Source: Microbotryum silenes-acaulis
Taxonomy: Eukaryota > Basidiomycota > Microbotryomycetes > Microbotryales > Microbotryaceae
Reading direction: 5' to 3'
Assembly (NCBI GenBank): GCA_003665825.1
Contig: QPFY01000004.1
Span: 1,116,001 to 1,180,000, forward strand
DNA length: 64,000 bases
Shown: piece by piece, positions 45,677 through 55,976 of the stretch
Layout of the letters: each line of letters opens with the position of its first letter
Numbering within the stretch: the stretch's first letter is position 1
Notes under the pieces: generated by a model
The model's database searches: none
What the model was told of the DNA's origin: nothing
The model's input: the letters and a program-made list of their open reading frames with translations, nothing else
Position numbers and translations under genes: made by a program

Positions 45677-47774
45677 ATGCATCGCCGAGCGGTATCGCAC
45701 TGTTCGCGTTCTTGGCTACGTTCCATCCCGACGGGCGTACCTAGGCCTGGCATCAGTCACGACCGCTCAGCCGCAGCGCTGCGCGGTGTCGCTGACGTCG
45801 CCGTCGTGCCAAGACCAACACGACGATCGTTCGCGACGGGCAATGCAACGGCCAGTACCTTGCCCGCTCACCCGACCGTCAGAGAGCATGCTCAAACACC
45901 ACGAGCGGTGACCGTCACCTTTACGAATGGCAAACAAACCAAATTGTAGGTCACAGCACTCGTAGTCCGCAGCGCCGAGACTTGACTCACGTTTCCGCTT
46001 CCCGCTCTCTCCCTCTGCAATCCCGACTACAGTCACTATCTCTGGCTACGAGACCACTGTCGAGATGTGCGATCATATCACCCAGCTACGAAGCAACGCT
46101 TGGTCGATACACCCACCGTCAGTGCTCGTACTCGCTCGCTCGTGGACATGTGGTGCTCAATTTCCTTCCTACGCTTGGGGCCGTGTCGATCCCAGATCCC
46201 TCAAGATTTGACGCCGCAAAATGTCGAAGCAAGTGCGGATGGACTCTCTCTCACATGTCCGTGAATCAGCCCCCGTATCATACATTTTGTATGGCCCCAA
46301 GAGATTGACATCTTGTTGCTCAATCGACAGGGCCGGCCGATCCCTCTTCCTCTTCTTCGGCGTATACCTCATTCTTTCCATGGGCCTTCCTGCTCGAGCA
46401 CTCTTACGAGCCTGCTCTAGACGATCGGATACCACCCAATGAGTAGGTTCACATCCATTTCGCTTGGAACCGTTGACTTTGTGTGCTAAGACCTTCTTGC
46501 CTTTGATGTGGGGAAACCCATTCTCCTGCTCAGCAAGATTCTTTGGACCTCGGAAATCGCCCACGATCCGCCGATGGTCGAATACGATCAAGTCATGGGG
46601 TCCGAACGGGGTGTATATGAATGGGTTAAGAGGATCGTGAGTCATGCATCGTCGAGGTCTGTCGCATGTAATATCCCCGGATCTTGAACGAGCGTGTGAC
46701 CCACAGCATCAATTCGGCTTCTCGTTCGTTCGAGGGATCCCACCTACCCCCGAAGCGACCGAAGCGTTGCTTCGACGGATAGCCTTCATCCGCGATACGC
46801 ACTATGGTGGTTCGTACCTCGCTCGAGCTGTCATAAAACACCCCTGACGACTAAAGTCTTGCTTTCCCTACACCAGGCTTTTGGGATTTCACTGCCGATC
46901 TAAAACATGGGGATCTGGCGTATTCGAACGTGGTACTCAACAGTCATACGGATACCACCTATTTCACCGACGTGAGTTCATACCTAGCCCTCCCTGACGT
47001 AGACTCGAGCTAAAACCCCTGTTCCACTCCAGCCCTGCGGTCTACAAATGTTCCACCTCCTCTCCCCCTCCACCTCCCACAAAGGTGGCCACAATCTCCT
47101 CGTCGACGGATTCCAAGCCGCTCAAACCCTACGCAAATCTCACCCCGAGCACTACGACTTCCTCTCGACCGTCCTCCTTCCCTCCCACGCCTCGGGAACA
47201 GGCTCAGATTCAATCCCCTCAGGCGTCCATCTAACACCTCTGGTGCGTAAACCGGTGTTCAACCATGACCCTTTGAACGGGGACTTGATCCAAGTTCGTT
47301 GGAATGGTGATGATCGAGGAGTCGTCGGAGGACAGGGCTGGGCTGAGGGCAAGATGGAGCGATGGTTCGAAGCGCTGAGAGCTTGGGAAGGGGTACTGAG
47401 GAGTGAGAAGAGTCAGTTGTGGACGAAGATGGAGATGGGCACGGCCATTAGTTGAGTGAAGCCTTTTTTTGACGACCGACCACCTTCTGGATTTTTACAT
47501 GAACGATTTCGCTGACCGCTCTCGCACCTCCTTCCCTCTTTTTCTCCGAATAGTCTTTGACAACCATCGCGTCTTGCACGGCCGATCCTCCTTCGTCGGC
47601 GAACGAAGGCTCTGCGGCGCTTATATCAACCACGACGATTACAGATCGCGATATATTGGACTTCATAACCAATTTGGGCCCAAGGAAGAGGAGAGGAGGA
47701 AAAGGGCCGAATGGGAGAAGGGGTTTGAGGTTGTTCGGAAGGGAGGTGGGCAGGGGGTTTGGGACGGGTGGTGA
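45677..47774 (+). CDS. Trimethyllysine dioxygenase (carnitine biosynthesis)
   Basis: Nine exons: 45677-45945, 46033-46117, 46196-46256, 46331-46442, 46534-46636, 46707-46809, 46877-46971, 47033-47450, 47554-47774; 488 residues. A basic N-terminus (MHRRAVSHCSRSWLRS) suggests mitochondrial import. The N-terminal domain has HYLWLRDHCRD, typical of the gamma-butyrobetaine/trimethyllysine hydroxylase family. The 2-oxoglutarate/Fe(II) core shows the HxD iron motif in NSHTDTTYFTD (His268, Asp270) and the distal His in VLHGRSSF (about His424), followed by RRLCGAYINHDDYRSR, which favours trimethyllysine over butyrobetaine hydroxylase. Role: hydroxylates N6-trimethyllysine, first step towards carnitine. 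The gene lies just upstream of an acyl-CoA dehydrogenase gene. Intron 3 uses a GTCCGT donor. Confidence 0.88.
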
Positions 47775-48286
47775 CGACCGAGGCGAGTTGAAGTGGGCTT
47801 AGTCGTCTCAGAAACGATCTCGTGAGGATGATACTGTTGCAATCATCAACCGTGCACGAGCAGGAACCGAACTAGGTGCGGGCTACTTGGGCTGTTTAGA
47901 AGGTGCCAAGCCGTCGAATCTGCTCGGACTGACGCGACGTTGCTGACGTGAAAGACAATATAAATTCTCAAATGCGCGACATCATAGGGCCTCTTGAGTG
48001 GCTTTGGACCGTGAAACCAAGTCACGGAAAATGAAGCTCAAATTTTTATTGGTGGGTAGCCCTGAATGTAGGTCATCCCATGCGACCTTGTTCGCATGAG
48101 GAACTCGTGAGGGAGCGTGAGGGTTGCCCGAGCCCCGCCGGAGTTGGCTCGTGCCCGAATAACCGGACCTTGAACATAAGTTTTAAGAGCGCTGCACCGT
48201 ATCGTTATCGGCCTCTCCTCTTCACCTCTCATCGACTCAGCAGTCCCAGAATCTCTCATCATTCCAACTCTTCGCAAGTGTCAGAG
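47775..48286. other. Intergenic: upstream region of the acyl-CoA dehydrogenase gene
   Basis: 512 bp between two rightward genes; no gene or repeat recognised. It presumably contains the 3' flank of the dioxygenase and the dehydrogenase promoter. Confidence 0.4.
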
Positions 48287-50702
48287 ATGTTGATCAGCGA
48301 AGGCTTCCAACAAACGCCCTACACGCTTCCCCCAGCATGGGACTCGGCGACCTCGTTGAAAGCGGTCATTCGACGCCTCGTTCCCAAACAAGTCTACACC
48401 AAGATCGATGGGGATTGCAAGGTATTTCAGGAGAGGATCGCGGGGGAGATGACGGATTTGCATGGCAAGTTGGGGGAGGCCAAGTTGACGCAGTATGATC
48501 AGGTGAGTCGCTGGCGCACTTCAGACTGTCGTCGATCACATGCGCGTGAGGGGGTGGGGCAGAATTTGGCTTGGACTTCGGCGAGGACGAATTTAAGCGA
48601 TGCATCGCGTGCATAACCCGTTGGACTCGCTCCAAAATTCTCGCAACGACTCAGACCTTTTACTGACGATGATCCATCTCTACCCAGTGGGGTCATCGAG
48701 TTGACCGTCTCGAAACCTCGGAAGGCTGGCGAGGTTTGAAGCGCGTCGCCGCTGAGGAAGGACTGGTCGAAATCCCGATGAAACGGGAAGATGGACCATA
48801 TTCGAGGGTTCACATGTTCGCAAAGACGTATTTGTTTACGCCTAGAGGAGGAGGTACGTTTGAAGAGCCTCATTAGTCCCGGCCGGAACCTTCGGGGCGG
48901 CTCGGCAATCCCATGCTGTGGGGGAGAATCCTGACCGGTTCCGAAGAGGAGCCGGCGAGACCTAGTCGGCCTTCCCGTGGAGCTGTCAGAGTATGGACGC
49001 AGGGAATTAGTTTTTACTAATCTCTCCAATACCTCTACTCTCAGTTGTGGGCTGCCCCATGGCCATGACCGACGGAGCTCAACGCGTCTTCACGCTCCTC
49101 GGTACCGACCAGATGAAGCGAGACTATCTCCCCTTGTTGGCGAGTCGGAATCCGGACACGGCCATCACCGCTGCTCAATGGATGACTGAGAGGCCGTGAG
49201 TTCCTATGTTGATCTGTTCAAATCCTAGCGCGTGGTGAAAGCTGACCTCCAGCATGCTATGTATCAAAGTGGGGGTTCGGATGTGTCCTTGACCGAAACG
49301 GTAGCGAAGCCCGTCTCGAGCAGCAATGCTACGGCGAAGTAAGTACTCTCGATCGGGTTCGCAGGAGTACTCGCTCGGTTCTGACACCGGAAATTGGTTT
49401 CACAGTGGAGCGGAGTACATCATCGATGGGTTCAAATGGTTCTCTTCGGCTACCGACGGGGACATGTCACTTGCCCTCGCTCGAACCAGCGGCGAAGGGT
49501 CTCGCGGCCTGTCCATGTTCGCCATCCCGATGCGAAATCCAAATAAAACAACAAACGGGATCTATATCCATCGACTCAAAAACAAGTTCGGTACGAAATA
49601 TCTGCCCACGGCCGAGTTGTCGATCAATGGAGCCAAGGCGCAACTTGTCGGTGAACTGGGTCGAGGCGTACCCGCGATCGCTTCCATGCTCAACATCACG
49701 AGGATGCACTCCGCCATCTCTTGTACGACAGGACTAGGGCACTGTCTGGTCATTGCGAGAGCTTTTGCTCAAGTGCGACATGTTGGCGGCAAGAATGGTG
49801 GTCTGCTGCTTCACAACGAGATGCACACAGCGGCTTTGGCGCAGTCCGAGCTGGTACATCGAGCATTGCTTCATTTCTGCTTCAATACCGCGTTATTGCT
49901 CGGCAAATCAGAAGCCGGAGTAAATGAGAAAGGGCCTACTCACTCCGAATCGATGAGGTTGCGCTTATTGACGCCCGTCATCAAAACCTTCGCTGCGGAT
50001 CTTGCAACCTCCGAGTTGACGAAATGCATGGAGGCACTCGGTGGTCAGGGGTACATGGTCGAGAATGAGATTGGGACGTTCATTGCAGATTGTAACGTGG
50101 AGCGCATTTGGGAAGGAACGACAAACACGCTGGCTTTGGATGTCGTTCGGGTCATTCATGGCACACAAGGCAAAGCTCTCGCTGCTTTCGCCGAGGCGAG
50201 TCCTCGAAGTCGGCCCGCAACTTTCCGCTAACCTTCATTCGAACTGACCTTCGGCTCCCTTTCCGTGACGCAGTGGGCCCAATCCATTTTATCCCAAGCT
50301 CCAAAGAAGCACGCCTCGAACATCGCCGAGTTGATTTCGGATCTCGAGCTGCTCGGCCAAGCCGTCGCGCTCTACCAGCCCGCTAAGATCTCTCGCGCCA
50401 CCGTGGACCCAAGAATCCCTCGCCTCATCCTCTACCTAATCGGATACATCGCTTCCTCCGCACACCTTCTCGAACAAGCTCTCTGGTCCGCCTCCACCCG
50501 GGAAGAACAAGACAACGCCGAGCTCGACGCTTTCGCCTTCGACACGTGGGTTCATTCAGGCGCGGCGCGAGCGACCAGTCTTTCGCTGCGCGACATGCTC
50601 GGGAAGAGCGACGAGGTGCGAAGCGGGGAGCGCAAGTTGGAGGAGTTATTGGTGTATGGACATGGTGGGGAACGAATGGCCAAGCTCCAGGCCAAGTTAT
50701 GA
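48287..50702 (+). CDS. Acyl-CoA dehydrogenase family protein with peroxisomal-type AKL terminus
   Basis: Six exons: 48287-48502, 48688-48853, 49045-49195, 49270-49338, 49406-50195, 50274-50702; 606 residues. The flavin/substrate region has CPMAMTDGAQRV and AQWMTERPGGSDVS (about residues 170-182), then YIIDGFKWFSSATDGDM. The C-terminal helical domain has GGQGYMVENEIG and ERIWEGTTNTLALDV (about 410-440). The long sequence with an extra C-terminal stretch points to the AidB/ACAD11-like branch rather than short- or medium-chain enzymes. The last residues are AKL, a functional PTS1 variant, so peroxisomal import is likely; no mitochondrial presequence is seen. The exon 5 donor must be GC (GAG|GCGAGT) to keep frame into WAQSILS. 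Substrate unknown. Confidence 0.87.
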
Positions 50703-50809
50703 TTTACTATGTGTGAGAAGATACGTTGTCTCGAAGCTTTGGTTCAGGCCATGGAGCCCCTTGTTGAAATGTACTTCGATATTACTGCGGACCGAAACAT
50801 CATGCCCAT

Positions 50810-53258
50810 TCAAGCCAAAGAAGACCCAATCTCTCCCACCAAAACACACATGACCGTCTCGCCTTGCTTCTTCTCCTTCTCGTCCTTCGTCTCACTCGGC
50901 AGCTCCAACAACCCATTCACGCCCGCAAGAGAAACGGTCCTACTCGATCGTTGACCCCCAGTCGAGAAAGCCTTCAAACCCTGGGTCGTCGGACGAACCC
51001 AAACTCGATGGTACTCGGGTCGAGGATCGAGAGGGACCGTGCTGTTCAACACGACGGGGACTCGAGGTAGTTCCCATTCGCTCTTTCTTCGACCTTGCAT
51101 CTTGCGCAGGGCGGGGAGGACAAAGATGAAAAAGGTGACGAGGGCCGAGGCGGGGTTACCCGGTAGGGCGAAGACGAGCTTGGGGTCTTGGTTCGGCACC
51201 ATAGGGTGAGCGGGCAGGGTGGCGAACGTTGTTGGTTTCCTATAGCGTTGGATGTTAATCAGACTCGGGTCTGGGCACCGATGAAGCCTGCTTGGAACTC
51301 ACCCGGGTTTGATCGCCACCCGGCCGAAGTGAACCGTCCCGCCCAGCTCGCGCTCGATACAAGGCTTAAGCAAGTCACCGACACCCATCGACGTCCCCCC
51401 GGTCGTAACAATGATATCCGCTTCTTCCTTGCCTTTCTTGAGCGCCGCCACAGTCTCAGCCATTGTGTCCCCAATGATCCCGAGATCGAGGACTTGGAAG
51501 TGCAGGCTCCTGAGGATCTGGATTAGGGATGGCCGGTTCGAATCGATGATGGCGGAGAAGCTCGAGGTCGAGTGCTTGGGCTTTGAGGTGTCTTGAATAT
51601 TGACTAGTTCGTTCCCGGTCGATAAGACGGCGACGATGGGCTTGCGGTGGACTTTGGCCTGCGCGGATGGGAAACGAGCACCACTATCAGCCAAAGCCGA
51701 GAACAGGATTGGCAATGCCCTCGACTCACCGATCGCTTGACGATGAACGCCAGCGTGCCCAACTCGCCACCGACACCCGAAATATAGTTTCCTTGTTCCA
51801 GCACCTTTTCTCCGACCTTGACATCACTCCCCAGGTTCCTCACGTTCTCCCCCGGGTCGACCTGAGCCAAAAGCTCGACTTCCCTTTCTTCGTCGTTTTC
51901 GGTCGAGGTGACTTGGGTGTCTTCGACCATGATGACGCTGTCCATTCCCGGGGGTAGAGGAGCCCCCGTATTGATGCGGTAAATCGTCCCTTCTGGTAGA
52001 GGCGAGGATGGGTACTCGATGACGACCCTGTACACTCCCGGCTTGTCCGTGGCTGTGGCATGGGAGAGGACACGAGAAAAATTAATGACGGGCTTGGATA
52101 TTTGACCCTCCGCCGAAGGGACTCACACCTGACGGCGTACCCATCGACGTTCGTGGACGGCCGCATAGGAATGTTGACGTCCGATACCACGTCCTGAGCG
52201 AGGACGTGACCTATTAGGTGCTCGTCGGTCGGCATCGTCTCGATCGAGGTGACCGGGGTGTGGTCAAAGATGAGCGATAGGGCTTCTCGGTACTCGACCA
52301 TGGGATAGGGCGATGCGCGTTGGCGCTTGGCGACTGGTGATTGATGAAAGTCCGAGTCCGGGAATAAGTACAGACTGTCATGCACGCTCCTCAAAGGCGA
52401 GTCGGGACTGACCGCTCCTGGAAGGATCTTGACTCAGGGGTTGATTGCCGGTCCTCGGTTTCGGCGCATGATGGCCATGGCCGTGACCACAACCTCGGTG
52501 CTTGCGCTCTTCAGCAACAACAGGTTCAGTCGACGAACTTGGAACGACCGACTTGGTCCGGTCGGTGTTGCCCAATTCCTTGTGCACGGCCTTGCCCGAC
52601 CCTCCTCGAGTCGACAATTCCAAAGCGTGGGGCAATACTCGTAGCAAACTTTGCAGGTTCTCCTTAGCACCCTTGGGTGATCCAGGAAGGGTGATAATCA
52701 TGGTACCCGTCCCATCCTGGACTCGGACGTTAAGATGGATCCCAGCTACGGGTCGGGCAATCGAGGCGAACGGGGTGATGGAGAGCGAGGTGTTGATCAT
52801 TTGGATCACCAACCCGGGAGCATGCTTGTCGATCAAGGGTGTCAGCGCCTGCACAAGCGGAGACATACGGGGGTAAGTTCCAAAAACAAAGTACAAATCA
52901 CTTGGATAATTCCAATCTGCTCACCTCTGGAGTAAGGTCCCTGATCCCAAAACCAGTCCCCCCACTTGTGAGCACCAGCTCAATCCCCTCCGTGTCGCAC
53001 CAGCGCTTCACCTGGTCGTGAATGCGCGACTTATCGTCGGGTACGATAGCTTGTTGGACGACGTTGAAGTCCGGGTGCGAGTGCAGTAGCTCGCGCAGGG
53101 CCGGGCCAGAGAGGTCCGTCGACGGCGTTGCGGCGGCCGTGTCGGAGACGACGAGCACCGCAACAGAATCTGACGAGGAGGAATGGGTGCATGAGCATCA
53201 TTGAAAGGTTGTGTGAAGGGAACGAGCTTTGTGCTCATCACTCACAGGGTTCGGGCAT
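50810..53258 (-). CDS. Gephyrin-type molybdenum cofactor biosynthesis protein (MogA-MoeA fusion)
   Basis: Seven exons in transcript order: 53258-53246, 53169-52925, 52848-52413, 52333-52127, 52052-51730, 51658-51303, 51239-50810; 669 residues. The first exon has 13 nt (MPEPY). The G (MogA-like) domain at residues 5-155 has [21 protein letters not shown] and [13 protein letters not shown] linker follows with a Cys/His cluster, CGHGHGHH (206-213). The E (MoeA-like) domain begins about residue 245: [40 protein letters not shown] (421-427), [11 protein letters not shown] (493-503), LPGNPASA. Role: adenylylates molybdopterin and inserts molybdate, needed by nitrate reductase and sulfite oxidase. 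Domain order (G then E) is that of animal gephyrin, opposite to plant CNX1. Confidence 0.92.
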
Positions 53259-53575
53259 GCTGGTGAAAGTCAGTGATCGTTGAGGCGCGAAGGCAACCAC
53301 CAGCTCGGCGCCCCCAATGATTCGCCCCGCGCTTCCTCGGGCAGTCAGGGGCAGTCTCGAGCCGTCTCTGGTATGAATCAGCAGGTTCGATCTCTCAGCC
53401 CATAGACCCAAGCATAAAGAGAAGTACAGATCCGTGAAATAGCATTGGGTCAACCTCAAGATAAAATCTCATCCCGAAGTCACTAGAAAACACAACCTAT
53501 CTGATCCCAACTCGTGGGCTCTTTTTGAATTGGGGGAGGGCCGAGAAACAAGACACGAGACGAGGGCTATAACAT
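53259..53575. other. Intergenic: upstream of the gephyrin-type gene, downstream of ILV5
   Basis: 317 bp between two leftward genes; no gene or repeat recognised. Confidence 0.4.
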
Positions 53576-55589
53576 CTAGTTCTTGTTGTCGGGGCGGAGG
53601 CCACGGACGACCTTGCCGGCACGCCACATCTCTTGCTGGTCAATCTCGCTGCACTCCTTGGCAAAGTCCTCGCGGTAGGTCGGGCGGCCGTTGAAGTCGA
53701 GCGAGCGGCGCGTCTCGGTTCCGTCGCGCACCGAGGCGTACAGCTTCTCGAACACGGGCTTGTTGGCCTCGTAGAACTTGGGCGCCCAGTCGAGTGCACC
53801 ACGACGGGCCGTCGTCGAGCACGCCGAGTACATGTAGTCCATGCCGTAGTTGCCGATCAGGGGGAACAAGGACTGGGTCGCCTCCTCGACGGTCTCGTTG
53901 AAGGCCTCGGACGGCGAGTGCCCGTTCTCACGGAGGGTCTGGTATTGAGCCAAGAACATACCTGTGGTTTTACGGGTCGATCAGCGCCCTGGTATACGAG
54001 GATATCAGCGGCGGGCGAAGACTGACCTTGGATGCCTCCCATGAGGACACCTCGTTCACCGTAGAGATCCGAGTAGACCTCCTTCTCGAACGTGGTCTCG
54101 TACGAGTAGCCGGAACCGACGGCAACGGCGATGGCGCGAACCTTCTCCATGGCCTTGCCGGTCACGTCTTGCCAGACGGCGATTGACGAGTTGATACCGC
54201 GGCCCTCCTTGAAGAGTGTGCGCACCGTTCGGCCCGAACCCTTAGGGGCGCAGAGGATGACATCAACGTCCTCGGGGACGACGACACCGGTGTCCTTTTG
54301 GAAGACGACCGAGAAACCGTGCGAAAAGTACAAGGTCTTGCCCTTGGTCTGTGGAAAGGGAACGAACAACCCGCGGGTCAGTTCGACTGTCTGGTGCCTA
54401 ATACAACGTGCGAAAAGCGTACGATGAGGGGCTTGATGTGCGACCAGGTCTGGGATTGGGCGGCATCGGAAAGCAAGTTCATGATGATGGTACCCTTCTC
54501 GATGGCCTCCTCGATGGAGAACAAGTTCTTGCCGGGGACCTGTGGCGATTTGAAAGATCAGCATTGACTCAAATCTGCCTAGTTCCCTGGAAGCGGGTGC
54601 GCTCGCTTACCCATCCGTCCTCCTGGGCCTGGCGCCACGACTCGCCATCTTTGCGGACACCGACAATGACATTGATGCCGTTGTCACGGGCGTTGAGACC
54701 CTGGCCGTGACCCTGCGAGCCGTAACCGATCAAGGCGAGCGTGTCGTTCTTGAGGTACCTGAGGAGCGGGGCAGAGGGGGGGGGGGGGTCAACGGTTCGA
54801 TCTGGTCAGTTTCTAGTTCCGGGGGTTCGGGCGCATGAAGTGTTGTGGCCGAACTCACTCTTGGAGCTTGGGAAGGGGCCAGTCTGAAGGAAAGCCGCGG
54901 GTACAGAAGAGGAAGAAAACGAGATGCAAGTTGGAACTGGTCAGTCACCGCTCGTCTTGGAAGAAATGCGATGGTGCAGAGAGTATCCATCGATGCCACC
55001 TCGAAGCGAGAAGCTCGCAGATAAGGACAATGGCTGCATCGGATGCACTAGGATCCTCGCCGATGGGTCTTGGCACGCGCAAGGTGACACGAGACGGTCT
55101 CCCGGCACAATTCTGTCTCCCGACGGCCAGATCATCCCGCGGGAGCGCCGTCAAGGCGGACCTTCTCCCATTTTCCTTCCTTTTTTTAACGCAGATCCTG
55201 TAAGGTGCCATCTGGGACCGGGTGCGAGTAGAGAGATGATCTGCGGCGAGGCTCAAAAAGACTCACCGGATCGCTCGTAGACGGTCTCGGCGTTGCCGTC
55301 ACCAAAGTCGAGCGACTTGATACCACGGACAGTCTATAGAGTGGATACGAAGTGTGGTTAGCGAAAAATGCTCCGGCGCAATCATTGGCCGTGGCTTGCT
55401 GGCTGGCGGCCTGCAGCTGGGGCGCAAGGCCGGGCTTTGCTTTGGAGAACTCACGGCGGGCGTGCGAGGAGCAGCGACCTGTCGCGCCTTGGTCAGGAGC
55501 GAGTAGGATCGCGTCGAGGCCGTCGACGAGGGGGCTCGTACGGCTTGACGGAGGGCCAGTTGCGCGGTACGGCGAGCGGCGGATTGCAT
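53576..55589 (-). CDS. ILV5: Ketol-acid reductoisomerase, mitochondrial
   Basis: Seven exons in transcript order: 55589-55455, 55333-55267, 54883-54859, 54758-54611, 54539-54423, 54348-54027, 53961-53576; 399 residues. The N-terminus (MQSAARRTAQLALRQAVRAP) is a classical matrix presequence. The NADPH-binding loop is LIGYGSQGHGQGLNARD (residues 85-101), followed by VGVRKDGESW. The catalytic domain includes LYFSHGFSVVF, DVILCAPKGSGRTVR, FEKEVYSDLYGERGVLMGG (metal-binding acids) and SACSTTARRGALDW. Role: converts acetolactate or acetohydroxybutyrate to dihydroxy acids in valine, leucine and isoleucine synthesis, using Mg2+ and NADPH. Intron 3 (54759-54858) carries a run of 13 C on the transcribed strand. 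Confidence 0.95.
54776..54788. repeat. 13-base G run (C run on the transcript) in ILV5 intron 3
   Basis: Homopolymer about 18 bases upstream of the acceptor of ILV5 intron 3 (exon 4 begins at 54758 reading left). On the transcript it is poly-C. Confidence 0.85.
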
Positions 55590-55976
55590 CTTGGATGGGA
55601 TCGGTGGGGTGTGGTGGGATGGGGAAAGCTGCGCAGAACGGCACAGGCGAGAGGGGGCGCAAATCACGAGCCGCGCGCGCCCTCGCGCGCCCCGAGTCAA
55701 GGAAAACGACCGGCCCCGGCTTGGCCCCGTCAGTGCCCCGTCCGCTACGAGCGAGAGCAAGGGCGAGGCGCCGCGGCCCTCGGTGAGATGAGAACGTGGG
55801 TCACGGGTGGGTAGATGGCAACAGCAGTGGGTAGGTGAAAAGAGCGACAGTAGGTATGAGTGTGTGGCGGGGTATAATGTAATCAACAAAAACTCAACAA
55901 AGAATGAAAATAGTGTCTATCATATGAAAGTCGAAGCGATACACGTGTCCGTAAAGCAAACCCGAAATTTGAGTTT
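55590..55976. other. Intergenic: ILV5 upstream region
   Basis: 387 bp between the ILV5 start and the stop of the next leftward gene. It is GC-rich near ILV5 (55600-55780) and AT-richer beyond. No gene recognised. Confidence 0.4.
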
